Source: Ruminococcus sp.
GTDB lineage: Bacteria > Bacillota_A > Clostridia > Oscillospirales > Ruminococcaceae
DNA length: 23,756 bases
Direction of reading: 5' to 3'
Assembly (NCBI RefSeq): GCF_024684275.1
Contig: NZ_JAIKXF010000003.1
Coordinates: 1-23,756, forward strand
The notes under the pieces were generated by a model. That model searched no databases. It had not been told where the DNA came from and saw only the letters and a program-made list of their open reading frames with translations. This document shows positions 1-7,038 of this stretch, piece by piece. The position numbers and the translations under genes were made by a program. Numbering within the stretch: the first letter of the stretch is position 1; every line of letters starts with the position of its first letter.

Positions 1-141
1 GACGGCTTTATCGTTACGGTATACAAGAATCAGAAACCGCTGGTCGAGGTAGCTCCCACTAAGTCCTTTGAGGACGTGACCGTGGCAAGCACAGAGAGTG
101 CATCAGACGGCGAAGAGGGCTCTGACGAAACAGAAGAATAA
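1..141 (+). CDS. C-terminal end of an unrecognised protein (5' end outside window)
   Basis: An open frame enters from the left edge and stops with TAA at 139-141, giving the last 46 residues of a protein. The visible part begins DGFIVTVYKNQKPLVEV and ends in a very acidic serine/glutamate tail (SDGEEGSDETEE). The tail looks disordered and soluble; no domain can be recognised from so little. A rho-independent terminator 47 bases downstream supports this as a genuine gene end. Function unknown. Confidence 0.6.
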   Translation, partial: DGFIVTVYKNQKPLVEVAPTKSFEDVTVASTESASDGEEGSDETEE

Positions 142-187
142 TAAAAATGGCGTGATTTTAAGAACCGCGCTGATAATAGAAGCTTTT

Positions 188-236
188 TGCCATAGTGTTT
201 CTGATGTGAGGTCAGAGGTGCTATGGCACTTTTTAT
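188..236 (+). terminator. Rho-independent terminator of the partial gene
   Basis: An 8-bp stem (tgccatag at 188-195 with ctatggca at 221-228) encloses a smaller ctga/tcag hairpin and is followed by cttttta. It lies just behind the stop codon at 141. Confidence 0.7.
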
Positions 237-260
237 GGACATATCAGCAGTATCATGCAC

Positions 261-396
261 TAAGATAAATCAAAATTTAATGATGTAGGGGCGAACATTG
301 TTCGCCCGCGTTGGAGTTTGTGGGCGCACAATGTGCGCCCCTACAAGGGACGTCGTGGACGCCGTCCACTACAAATATAAATTATGATTTATCTTA
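261..396. repeat. Palindromic MITE-like element with GTAGGGGCG modules
   Basis: The element is bounded by an 11-bp perfect terminal inverted repeat (taagataaatc at 261-271, gatttatctta at 386-396), which continues imperfectly inwards. Inside are two arms: GTAGGGGCG near 286 and its complement CGCCCCTAC near 336-344, each with an internal palindrome around a GCGxACAxTGTxCGC core, and a gtggac/gtccac hairpin near 355-369. No coding capacity and no clear target duplication is seen. It resembles short non-autonomous elements in gut Firmicutes; mobility is inferred from the terminal repeats only. Confidence 0.6.
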
Positions 397-414
397 GCAG
401 CCAAATAAACAGAA

Positions 415-446
415 TGCCCCTGAGTGCTTTTTAACACTCAGGGGCA
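415..446 (-). terminator. Terminator of the M23 peptidase gene
   Basis: A perfect 12-bp stem (415-426 with 435-446, loop of 8) lies 45 bases beyond the stop codon of the leftward M23 peptidase gene. The leftward strand continues into a T-rich stretch; the other side is A-rich. Confidence 0.7.
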
Positions 447-490
447 AAACTTCTATATGGGTACTTTTCTAATATCGGGACGGTTTTATT

Positions 491-2269
491 TCAGTTTTTC
501 TTATCCTTTTTATCCTTGTCCTTGCTGTCCTTCTGGTCTCTGTCATCGTTGAAGCTGTCAACGGTATTCAGATACAGTGCAGGATCAAGGCATATGCCCT
601 CATGGCGCACCTCAAAGTGACAGTGTGAGCCGTCAGAATTACCTGTGTTTCCGACCTCTCCGATAAGCTGACCTCGTGCCACGAACTGTCCCTCAGTTAC
701 AAGAACAGCGCTCATATGACCGTATACCGTCTGATATCCGTCAGTATGGCCTATCTGCACGAAATAGCCGTAGCCTCCTGTATTCCAGCCTGCTGAGACT
801 ACCTCTCCATCGGCTGCCGCATATATCTTGGTGCCTGTGCTTGCGGCTATATCCATACCCTTGTGGTTTCTTTCACCGCCGAATATATCGCTTACCCAGC
901 CGCCGTCAACAGGCCAGCCGAATTCGCCTGAGCCTGTAAGAACAGTGCTTGGACTGTCAGGTCTTGCGGCATAAATGCCTATGCCAATCTTTTCTACCAC
1001 AGGCTCACGGGTTATCTTGGTGCTTATAGTCTTGCGTGAATATTCCTTGCCGTCGATGTATGTTACCTCGATGTGGCTGGTCTTTTCGCCGCGTCTGCCC
1101 TTTACAAGAATATCCCTTACGCCTTTGTTGAGTGAGCTTGTTTCCACCTCGATAGTCTCATAATCGAGGAAGGATATAGGATCGATCTCACGGACGTACT
1201 GTATAGGCAGATAGCTCTCGGTCTCGACAACATTTACGAATGTGCCCTTGCGGCAGTTGTTTTTTATATCGGGATTGAGCTCTATCAGCTTGTCGTAATC
1301 CATGTTGTATTTCTGAGCTATAGTAGCCGCTGTATCACCGCGCTTTGCGATATATACGGCTTTTTTCTCCTTTGACGAGGTGAGCAGGTCTATTGCCTCC
1401 TGCTTTTCCATGACGCTTTCCGCAAGGTAGATGCCGTGAGAGTACTCGATACTGCTTTTGTACTCGATATTCTTGACTATACCGTCCACACGGAAGTTGA
1501 GTATCCTCTCGTTAAGGGCGTCCTGTATGGGCTCCTTATCCTTGACAGCGCCTATGAATTTGCCGTCGATATAGATGCCGTATGCTTCTGTAAGGGCGTG
1601 GTCTGAAGCCTCAAGCATTTCATTGGCAAGCTGTGCCGAGGACACTATAGTGTCGTTTTCGTTAATTATTTTCAGCGAATACTTAGCCGAAAGGTCTATG
1701 GGTTCGTCGCTGTCGTGGTATGAGATCCTCTGCTGGACCTCGCGCTCGGCCTCCTCAAAGTCAGCCTCTGCGGTTATCATGCCTATCTCTCTGCCGTTGT
1801 ACTCAACGCTGAGACCGTATTCAAGCCCCGAGCCATAGCGGATAATGCCCACAAGGAACACTATGGAAAGAGTTGGCAGGATATAGTTGAAGGCTGTGTA
1901 GAAAACTCCGTCCTCGCCGAAAAGATATGAGCACCAGAATTCAAAGAGAGCCTTTTTGTACTCCGCTGCGCCTTCTTTTCGGGCTTTGTTGACCTTTCTG
2001 GTCATATCCTTGTTTAAGTTGAAGCGTTCGCGGAATGGCGCTGTAAGCTCCTTTAATACCCAAAGGAAGAATTTCAGGATAGAAACGCCAAGCTCAAGAA
2101 GCTCAGAGAGAATGAACTTAACGCTTTTCAGCAGTCCTGAGAGCACTGCTGTGACAGTTTTGGCAGCAAAGCGTCCGAATTTCTCAAAAAAGCCCGGTTC
2201 ACTGTGCGAATATGACTTCTGAGGCTCGCTATAGCGCCTGTAGAATTCCTCGCGGCTTTTTCTGTCCAT
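491..2269 (-). CDS. Membrane-anchored LysM-G5-M23 cell-wall endopeptidase
   Basis: A 592-residue protein that probably cleaves peptidoglycan cross-bridges or stem peptides outside the membrane. In order it has a basic, amphipathic N-terminal segment (about 1-115), one membrane segment (about 125-145), a region of unassigned fold, a LysM peptidoglycan-binding domain (about 303-350), a G5 domain (about 356-430) and a C-terminal M23 domain (about 446-568). The zinc and catalytic residues are all visible: H469 and D473 in NHKGMD, H518 in YGHM, and H549 and H551 in HCHFE. So it should be active, unlike degenerate M23 scaffolds such as EnvC. The tail after 575 is a charged KDKDKKDKK stretch. The start is ATG with GGAGAAGG upstream and a near-consensus promoter at 2309-2337. 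It is monocistronic, with a terminator on both sides. Confidence 0.93.
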   Translation of the reverse strand: MDRKSREEFYRRYSEPQKSYSHSEPGFFEKFGRFAAKTVTAVLSGLLKSVKFILSELLELGVSILKFFLWVLKELTAPFRERFNLNKDMTRKVNKARKEGAAEYKKALFEFWCSYLFGEDGVFYTAFNYILPTLSIVFLVGIIRYGSGLEYGLSVEYNGREIGMITAEADFEEAEREVQQRISYHDSDEPIDLSAKYSLKIINENDTIVSSAQLANEMLEASDHALTEAYGIYIDGKFIGAVKDKEPIQDALNERILNFRVDGIVKNIEYKSSIEYSHGIYLAESVMEKQEAIDLLTSSKEKKAVYIAKRGDTAATIAQKYNMDYDKLIELNPDIKNNCRKGTFVNVVETESYLPIQYVREIDPISFLDYETIEVETSSLNKGVRDILVKGRRGEKTSHIEVTYIDGKEYSRKTISTKITREPVVEKIGIGIYAARPDSPSTVLTGSGEFGWPVDGGWVSDIFGGERNHKGMDIAASTGTKIYAAADGEVVSAGWNTGGYGYFVQIGHTDGYQTVYGHMSAVLVTEGQFVARGQLIGEVGNTGNSDGSHCHFEVRHEGICLDPALYLNTVDSFNDDRDQKDSKDKDKKDKKN

Positions 2270-2308
2270 TATACCTTCTCCTTCCTTGATTTTTCGTTAG
2301 CAAATTAT

Positions 2309-2337
2309 ATTATACCACGTTTCGTCTGAAATATCAA
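2309..2337 (-). promoter_or_regulatory. Promoter of the M23 peptidase gene
   Basis: Read leftward: TTGATA (2332-2337), 17-bp spacer, TATAAT (2309-2314), with an extended-10 TG before the TATAAT. The start codon is 40 bases downstream. Confidence 0.8.
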
Positions 2338-2411
2338 GAAAAAATTAAGCTCTTAGCCGCAGAGATGAGCGCGGCAGAAAGCCGCCAAAGAAGCTGTGAA
2401 AGGTGACGCAG

Positions 2412-2438
2412 TAAAAAGGCGGCTAATGCCGCCCCTTA
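2412..2438 (-). terminator. Terminator of the luxS operon
   Basis: A ggcggc/gccgcc stem with a TAAT loop (2418-2433) is followed on the leftward strand by TTTTT. It lies 6 bases beyond the luxS stop codon and closes the leftward operon. Confidence 0.8.
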
Positions 2439-2443
2439 AATCC

Positions 2444-2917
2444 TTAGTTCTTATCGTAATGCCATGAATAATCCAGCATTTCCACTGTATAATCCTGAAG
2501 CTTATTCAAAAGCGGCACAACGTCCTTTCTGGCGGAAGCAAGGTCATGCTCGCGGTAGTTTCCGCACTCTGCCTCTGTGCAGCCCGGTATCTCGCCGCTG
2601 TAGTCCCTGATGAAAGTATATGCATCACGAACCAGCTTTATTGCATTTTCGTGAGAAAGTCCCCTTGTGAGGAGATAAAAGCCTGTACGGCAGCCCATAG
2701 GTCCTACGTATACGATATTTTTGCCGAACTCGGAATTACGCGCAAATGTAGCAAAAAGGTGCTCGATGGTGTGCATTGACGGTGTTTCAAGGTAAACTCC
2801 GCCGTTTGGCTTTACCATGCGGACGTCATATGTTACTATATCGTCGTCGATACGGGATATGTACATACCTACGCTGAATTTTGTGTGGTCTACCTGAAAG
2901 CTTGCGATTTTTTCCAT
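2444..2917 (-). CDS. luxS: S-ribosylhomocysteine lyase
   Basis: A 157-residue protein of the normal LuxS length. It cleaves S-ribosylhomocysteine to homocysteine and DPD, the precursor of autoinducer-2, in the activated methyl cycle in the cytosol. The metal ligands are visible as H49 and H53 in the HTIEH motif and C118 in AECGNYREHD. The catalytic base E52 and catalytic cysteine C76 (PMGCRTGFYL) are also present, so the enzyme should be active. The gene begins 2 bases after the stop codon of the upstream pseudouridine synthase gene, so the two are co-transcribed. No AI-2 receptor or uptake genes are in the window, so a methyl-recycling role is the safer reading than quorum sensing. Confidence 0.97.
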   Translation of the reverse strand: MEKIASFQVDHTKFSVGMYISRIDDDIVTYDVRMVKPNGGVYLETPSMHTIEHLFATFARNSEFGKNIVYVGPMGCRTGFYLLTRGLSHENAIKLVRDAYTFIRDYSGEIPGCTEAECGNYREHDLASARKDVVPLLNKLQDYTVEMLDYSWHYDKN

Positions 2918-2919
2918 AA

Positions 2920-3771
2920 TTATTTCTCCTTGAAAAGTCTTTGTATATCCTCGGGAAGCTCCGAGGAAACGGTGATATGCTCTCCTGTCAGCGGCTCACA
3001 GAAGCTGAGCTGTCCGCAGTGGAGCGCTTGTCTTGGTATATCATTACGGAGTCCGCCGTAGAGGTCGTCCCCTGCCAGGGGAGCTCCGATATGAGCAAAG
3101 TGTACTCTTATCTGGTGAGTACGTCCCGTTTCGAGGTGTATTTCCGCAAGAGAGTACCTCTCGTTCATCATGAGCCGATTATAGTGGGTAACGGCTCGCT
3201 GTCCGTCCTCACGGACACAGCGCAGCATTATGGACTCTCTTTCCCTTGCTATGGGAGCGTCTATCGTTCCGCTTTCGGGGATAGCCCCATGTACTGCGGC
3301 GTAGTAGACCTTTTCGCAGCAGCCCTGCAAGAGCTTTGCTGCGTGGGCGTCCTTGGCGATAATGCAGAGCCCCGAGGTGTCGCGGTCAAGCCTGTTCACC
3401 GAGCGGAATGTGAGCTCGGGATAGAGAGAAGCAAAGTAATTGCCTAAAGTGTCACCCTGATGACGAATGGAGGGGTGCACAGGCATACCGCTGGGCTTAT
3501 TGAAGACCACAAGGCTGTCATTTTCAAAGGCTATTGGCACATTAAGACTGCCGTTGGGCTCTAAAAAGCTGTCGTCCTCAAGACTGAGGACTATGACCTC
3601 GCCCTTCTGCACCATGTCTATGCTGCGGACAAGCTGACCGTTTCGGGTTATGCCCCCCTCCTGCCGTTTAAGCTTTGTCAGCAGCCGCCTTGATACGCCT
3701 TTTTTTGCCAAAAGGAATTTTTCCAGAGTTATGGGACTTTCGGCGTCTACCGTAAGCTCTATCTGCTTCAA
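2920..3771 (-). CDS. RluA-family pseudouridine synthase, TTG start
   Basis: A 283-residue enzyme that isomerises uridine to pseudouridine in structured RNA, most likely 23S rRNA. An S4 RNA-binding domain occupies about residues 14-65. The catalytic domain follows, with the aspartate D129 in the family signature RLDRDTSGL (127-135). The most likely start is TTG at 3771-3769: AAGGAGG lies 9 bases upstream (3781-3787), and this start gives a complete S4 domain. It places the first 104 bases inside the 3' end of the upstream membrane-protein gene in another frame, and even the ribosome site is inside that gene. Translation is therefore probably coupled. luxS follows 2 bases after its stop. Confidence 0.93.
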   Translation of the reverse strand: MKQIELTVDAESPITLEKFLLAKKGVSRRLLTKLKRQEGGITRNGQLVRSIDMVQKGEVIVLSLEDDSFLEPNGSLNVPIAFENDSLVVFNKPSGMPVHPSIRHQGDTLGNYFASLYPELTFRSVNRLDRDTSGLCIIAKDAHAAKLLQGCCEKVYYAAVHGAIPESGTIDAPIARERESIMLRCVREDGQRAVTHYNRLMMNERYSLAEIHLETGRTHQIRVHFAHIGAPLAGDDLYGGLRNDIPRQALHCGQLSFCEPLTGEHITVSSELPEDIQRLFKEK

Positions 3772-4537
3772 GGTATTCGTCCTCCTTGATAAAAATGTCG
3801 ATACTAAGTGAAAAAGCGGTCATCAGACCTGTAAGTGCATTTGGAAGCCCTGCAATTGTGAGCATTTGCGGCAGATATACCGCCAAAAGCCGCAGAAATA
3901 CATTTTTTCTGCCGCGCATGAAGCCTGCTGAGAATATCATCGCCCGAAATGCAGTGAGCTTTGGGAATCGCACTAAAAGGTATGGCACAGCGGTGAAGCT
4001 GAGCTTCAGCGAAAGCCAGAGAATGACCGATACTACAGTGAGGAACAGGGCGTTTACCGCCAGAAAAGCCTCGCGTGGGCTCAGCCTTTCGCCTGTCAGC
4101 CCGTATGCCGCTGTCCCGAAAAATACCGCAGGTGCCAGTGCAAGGAGCCCTGCTGCCTTTGTCCATAACGCGGCGGAAATGCTGCGCTTGAAGGTGCATT
4201 TTCTCAGCAGTATCCGCGAAAAGGCTTCACAGCGCTTTTGCGGCAGCTCCGAGGTCATTCCGTACAGGCGGTACGCTGCTGCGTACATCAGCGGAGCTGT
4301 AGTCAGCAGCCGCAGAAGTGTGCTTGCCGCTGTTACTGCCAGCTGTATGGGGTCATCGCCGCCGAAAAGGCGTATCGGCTCTATCTCGCCGAAATACAGC
4401 AGCATACTGTATACCGCAGCCTCTGCGAAGCGGAAGAAAAGCTCCGCGCCGAGAGGAAGGATACATATCATCATAGTCCGTGCCCGTCTGCCCCTGAGTA
4501 AGCCCCGTGAAAAGCGGATAAGCTCCCGAATTTTCAT
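3668..4537 (-). CDS. Polytopic membrane protein of unknown function
   Basis: A 289-residue protein I cannot assign by sequence. It has about five or six hydrophobic segments (near 24-50, 65-90, 120-148, 155-190 and 212-250) and a strongly basic C-terminal tail (RRRKSHNS...GKKRRIKAAADKA). The architecture recalls the DUF975 group of Firmicute membrane proteins, but this is only a resemblance. The start is ATG with CGGAGG 8 bases upstream. The last 104 bases, encoding the basic tail, overlap the start of the pseudouridine synthase gene. It lies 89 bases after the histidine phosphatase gene without an intervening terminator, so it probably belongs to the same leftward operon. Confidence 0.75.
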   Translation of the reverse strand: MKIRELIRFSRGLLRGRRARTMMICILPLGAELFFRFAEAAVYSMLLYFGEIEPIRLFGGDDPIQLAVTAASTLLRLLTTAPLMYAAAYRLYGMTSELPQKRCEAFSRILLRKCTFKRSISAALWTKAAGLLALAPAVFFGTAAYGLTGERLSPREAFLAVNALFLTVVSVILWLSLKLSFTAVPYLLVRFPKLTAFRAMIFSAGFMRGRKNVFLRLLAVYLPQMLTIAGLPNALTGLMTAFSLSIDIFIKEDEYLEADRAYGRRRKSHNSGKIPFGKKRRIKAAADKA

Positions 4538-4626
4538 ATCTGCGCCTCCGAAAAATGGTTTTGCGGATATTATGGGCAGATACTTGAAAATTATTCATAT
4601 TATCAGGTATAAGCTCTTAGCTCTTA

Positions 4627-5268
4627 TCAGTATTCGTCGTCAGCTTCGTCAAGCTTTTCGTAAGGACAGTAGCCCAGTATCTCGAATGCCTGAGAATTCA
4701 GCCACATCTGGGCGGTCACTATCAGCTCAAAGCCCATGCCGAAGTCACAGCCGAGTGTCTTTGGATCGTACTTTGGAAGCCCGAAGCAGCTGAGCATATT
4801 TGAGATTATGCCGCCGTGAGTGATAACAGCGCAGTGGGTGAGCCCGGACTCCATCATATCCATGACAATGGCGTGGAGCGCCTTGTAGCAGCGAGCTGTC
4901 ATTTCCTCTAAGCTCTCGCCGTTGGGCGGACGGTTGTCCTTGCCGCCGCGGAGCCATTTGTTATAGTCCTCGCGCTTTGCCAGCTCGTCAATGCTCTTGT
5001 TCTCGAAATCGCCGAAATTCAGCTCTCTCAGGTCATCTACGGGGACTACCTCAGTGTAGGGGAATAGTATATCGGCGGTCTCGGTACATCGTTTTAGGGG
5101 CGAAGTGTATACCCTGTGGACGGTGGGGTAGTCGAATTCGTCCATTTTTGCAGCTAAGTCCGCTGCACCCTTATTTGACAGGGGCACATCAGTCCTGCCT
5201 ATGTAAATGCCCTTTTCATTTGCCTCCGTCATGCCATGACGGAGAATACTTATTCTGTAACCTTTCAT
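4627..5268 (-). CDS. Histidine phosphatase family protein (phosphoglycerate mutase-like)
   Basis: A 213-residue cytosolic phosphatase of the branch-2-like/CobC-PhoE group. The phospho-accepting histidine is H11 in the LRHGMTEAN motif. Supporting active-site residues are R60 in SPLKR, E82 in RELNFGDFE and H151 in VITHGG. The substrate cannot be read from sequence; CobC (alpha-ribazole phosphate) is a possible relative, but there are no cobalamin genes nearby. The start is ATG with AAAGGAGAAG just upstream. It is the first gene of the leftward operon that ends with luxS. Its promoter must lie in 5281-5400, but I see no clear -35/-10 pair on that strand. Confidence 0.9.
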   Translation of the reverse strand: MKGYRISILRHGMTEANEKGIYIGRTDVPLSNKGAADLAAKMDEFDYPTVHRVYTSPLKRCTETADILFPYTEVVPVDDLRELNFGDFENKSIDELAKREDYNKWLRGGKDNRPPNGESLEEMTARCYKALHAIVMDMMESGLTHCAVITHGGIISNMLSCFGLPKYDPKTLGCDFGMGFELIVTAQMWLNSQAFEILGYCPYEKLDEADDEY

Positions 5269-5382
5269 GACTTCTCCTTTATGTTGAATATATCAGCAAT
5301 CATACTGATAGGATAATATGCACAAAAATACTGCTCGTTTTTTTAACTGTTAGTAAAATTCACGAAAAATACTACAAATTTC

Positions 5383-5430
5383 CACAAATAGTTTCACGTT
5401 TTTGTGTATTTACAAATTATACATTTTGTA
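5383..5430. promoter_or_regulatory. Possible operators upstream of the XRE regulator
   Basis: Two inverted repeats with related half-sites: cacaaa at 5383-5388 with tttgtg at 5401-5406, and tacaaa at 5411-5416 with tttgta at 5425-5430. The second sits in the -35 to -10 region of the rightward promoter. This position suits autorepression by the regulator encoded at 5481. The role is inferred from position and symmetry alone. Confidence 0.4.
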
Positions 5431-5437
5431 TTATAAT
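5409..5437 (+). promoter_or_regulatory. Promoter of the XRE regulator gene
   Basis: TTTACA (5409-5414), 17-bp spacer, TATAAT (5432-5437). The predicted transcript begins about 37 bases before the ATG at 5481. Confidence 0.75.
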
Positions 5438-5480
5438 AATAGTAACAGATTTTTTAATAATCTTTATAGGAGGAATTTCA

Positions 5481-6197
5481 ATGAATTCGGATTTCGCAAG
5501 AATAATAACACTTCAGCGTAAGGAGCGTCACATCAGCCAGAAGCAGGCTGCCACAGATCTGGGCATATCTCAGGCACTGCTCTCCCACTATGAAAAGGGA
5601 ATAAGAGAATGCGGTCTGAATTTCCTTGTAAAGATCGCTGATTACTACAATGTTTCCTGTGATTATCTGCTTGGAAGAACTCCCGAGCCGGAGGGCAAGA
5701 CTATCACTATCGAGGATATTCCCGATGATGACGGAAACAACAGCATGAAGATGCCGTCTCCTGAGATCATCAATTTCAACAGACGTATCATCAACAACTC
5801 TATCAGTCTGCTTTTCAGCCTTGCGCAGAAGGCAAACAGCATCACCCTTATCAAGGAGGTATCATCGTACCTTATGCTGTCTGTTTACAAGCTTTTCCGT
5901 ATCGTTTACAACGCAAATCCCCATAACGACCAGAAGCTCTTCCGCATACCCAAGGTGATCGCAAATGACAGTGCAAATGCTATCGTATCCATGAGTGAAG
6001 CCAACATCAAAGCTGCGTCCAGCGGAATCGCCCTTGACGGCAACGACTGCGTCGATAATTTCGATACCCTCTATGTTACTACTGCGACCTTGCAGAAGGA
6101 TTATGCTCAGTACTCGTCATCGCTCCTTAACCTTATAAAGCGCAGTGAGGAAAGTATCTCACGCACCCGTGCAAAGTACAGAAGCGATATAAAGTAA
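5481..6197 (+). CDS. XRE-family transcriptional regulator
   Basis: A 238-residue DNA-binding protein. Residues about 8-65 form a Cro/CI-type helix-turn-helix (LQRKERHISQKQAATDLGIS, then QALLSHYEKG and YYNVSCDYLLGRTPEP), the common form in Firmicute XRE repressors. The remaining 170 residues are mostly helical with no recognised ligand or dimerisation domain; an acidic linker (EDIPDDDGNN) joins the parts. The start is ATG behind AGGAGGA. The promoter region holds symmetric half-sites that it might bind. It stands alone between the divergent phosphatase operon and the T-box/trpB unit; its targets are unknown. Confidence 0.88.
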   Translation: MNSDFARIITLQRKERHISQKQAATDLGISQALLSHYEKGIRECGLNFLVKIADYYNVSCDYLLGRTPEPEGKTITIEDIPDDDGNNSMKMPSPEIINFNRRIINNSISLLFSLAQKANSITLIKEVSSYLMLSVYKLFRIVYNANPHNDQKLFRIPKVIANDSANAIVSMSEANIKAASSGIALDGNDCVDNFDTLYVTTATLQKDYAQYSSSLLNLIKRSEESISRTRAKYRSDIK

Positions 6198-6203
6198 CTG
6201 CGT

Positions 6204-6247
6204 ATCCGCAGAGACCGTCTGTCAGGCGGTCGTTGAGGTCACATTAA
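6204..6247 (-). repeat. Partial copy of dispersed palindromic repeat, family 1
   Basis: A gaccg/cggtc hairpin followed by cgttgaggtcacattaac. The same hairpin and tail (cggtcattgaggatacatt) recur at 6960-7000. Other, degenerate copies are at 11221, 13063 and 14593 in the opposite orientation. This copy lacks the outer segments. Confidence 0.55.
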
Positions 6248-6340
6248 CTATTATACCACGTTTATCATCAGTTGAAAAGTTCTTTTTTGATATTTGATAT
6301 ATAGTTTTCCTATTGATATTGATTTGAAATAGCTATATAA

Positions 6341-6430
6341 GGTGAGCTCTCTCCGTCGGAATGCAGGTTATATTTATGAGACTGTAATTTCAGGCTCAGC
6401 AACCATATTTTTCTGCTGAAGAAAGCAGCC
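6341..6430 (+). repeat. Structured repeat, family 2, copy 1
   Basis: About 75 bases match 14475-14549 at roughly 85% identity, for example ggaatgcaggtta and atttatgagactg. The predicted fold is nested: cggaa (6357-6361) with ttctg (6411-6415), ggtt (6366-6369) with aacc (6401-6404), and a small ctg/cag hairpin (6382-6393). One outer pair is G-U here and G-C in the other copy, so pairing is kept. It does not match any riboswitch class I know. No open frame runs through both copies. Confidence 0.5.
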
Positions 6431-6519
6431 TGACGTGCGGAGTTTTGAAGCTTCACAACAGTTTTTTTCTGCTCATTGCCTAAATATTCGGCGCTTTTGG
6501 AGAATTTATGCCTATCCCC

Positions 6520-6548
6520 TTGACATCATAGCTGTGCTGTGTTACAAT
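6520..6548 (+). promoter_or_regulatory. Promoter of the T-box/trpB transcript
   Basis: TTGACA (6520-6525), 17-bp spacer, TACAAT (6543-6548). It is placed immediately before the T-box leader. Confidence 0.85.
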
Positions 6549-6554
6549 TTACAG

Positions 6555-6845
6555 TAGTAAACCAATGAAGAAGTGTGAGTAGCTCTTGTCTGAGCATTTC
6601 AGAGAGCCTGCGGCTGGTGCGAGCAGGTATGCGAAACAGGTGTGAATGGGCTTCCGAGGGCGAGCTGAAGAGGGGGCTTCAACAGGGGAACTCTTGTGTA
6701 GGCAAGACGCAGAGGTCTGCGTTATCAAAACCTATGTATTTGTGTACATGATGAGAGGACGCTCAGAGCGTCAAGCAGGGTGGCACCGCAGAAGTATTCA
6801 GGCTTCTGTCCCAGCATTTTTGCAGGGACAGAAGCCTTTTTATGT
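6555..6845 (+). promoter_or_regulatory. Tryptophan-specific T-box leader
   Basis: This leader senses uncharged tRNA-Trp and lets transcription reach trpB when tryptophan is short. Stem I has the AGTA loop-E strand (6578-6581), the AGAGAGCCTG and CTGGTG segments (6601-6619), and a GAA-TGG-GCTTCCGAG specifier loop with the codon TGG at 6647-6649. Stem III is gacgct/agcgtc (6758-6772). The conserved T-box AGGGTGGCACCGC is at 6777-6789. The antiterminator can be drawn completely: GGG (6778-6780) with CCC (6810-6812) around the TGGCACC bulge, then CAGAAG (6789-6794) with CTTCTG (6803-6808). It excludes the terminator at 6800-6837. Confidence 0.95.
6800..6842 (+). terminator. T-box attenuator terminator
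   Basis: A perfect 13-bp stem (6800-6812 with 6825-6837, 12-base loop) followed by TTTTAT. Its 5' arm is shared with the antiterminator, so the two structures are mutually exclusive. Confidence 0.92.
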
Positions 6846-6860
6846 CCTTGTACCGCATTT

Positions 6861-7000
6861 AATGTCTGCTCAACAACTAAAATTGAGCTTGACATAAAAA
6901 TGCGATGCGCAAATTCCTCAAATTATAAAGAATTTGCGCCACCTGAACAAAGTTCAGGACAATGACCGCCTTACGGCGGTCATTGAGGATACATTAATTA
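6861..7000 (-). repeat. Dispersed palindromic repeat, family 1, fullest copy
   Basis: Three consecutive inverted repeats lie between the attenuator and the trpB ribosome site: gcgcaaattc/gaatttgcgc (6907-6939), cctgaac/gttcagg (6942-6958) and caatgaccgcc/ggcggtcattg (6960-6985). Its reverse complement aligns with 14593-14691 along most of its length. It is transcribed in the trpB leader, where the last hairpin could affect mRNA stability; this is inference. Confidence 0.65.
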
Positions 7001-7038
7001 AGCCGACAATTTTTATTTACAGAAAAGGAGATATTACT

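Noticed and set aside
2444..2917. luxS as evidence of a quorum-sensing locus
   Set aside because: No AI-2 receptor, kinase or uptake gene is present; LuxS here sits in a housekeeping operon.
3786..4793. Long rightward open frame opposite the membrane-protein and phosphatase genes
   Set aside because: It is antisense to two genes with motifs or membrane segments and good ribosome sites; its product is an Arg/Ser-rich low-complexity sequence without a domain.
6245..6280. Leftward promoter with TATAAT at about 6250
   Set aside because: The -10 is good, but the -35 (TTTTCA) is poor and the transcript would only run antisense into the XRE gene.
6646..6897. Small open frame within the T-box
   Set aside because: Its ATG overlaps the TGG specifier; the RNA structure explains the sequence fully.
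6934..7038. Longer N-terminus for TrpB
   Set aside because: It would be translated from the dispersed repeat and has no ribosome site; the start at 7039 has AAAGGAG at 8 bases.
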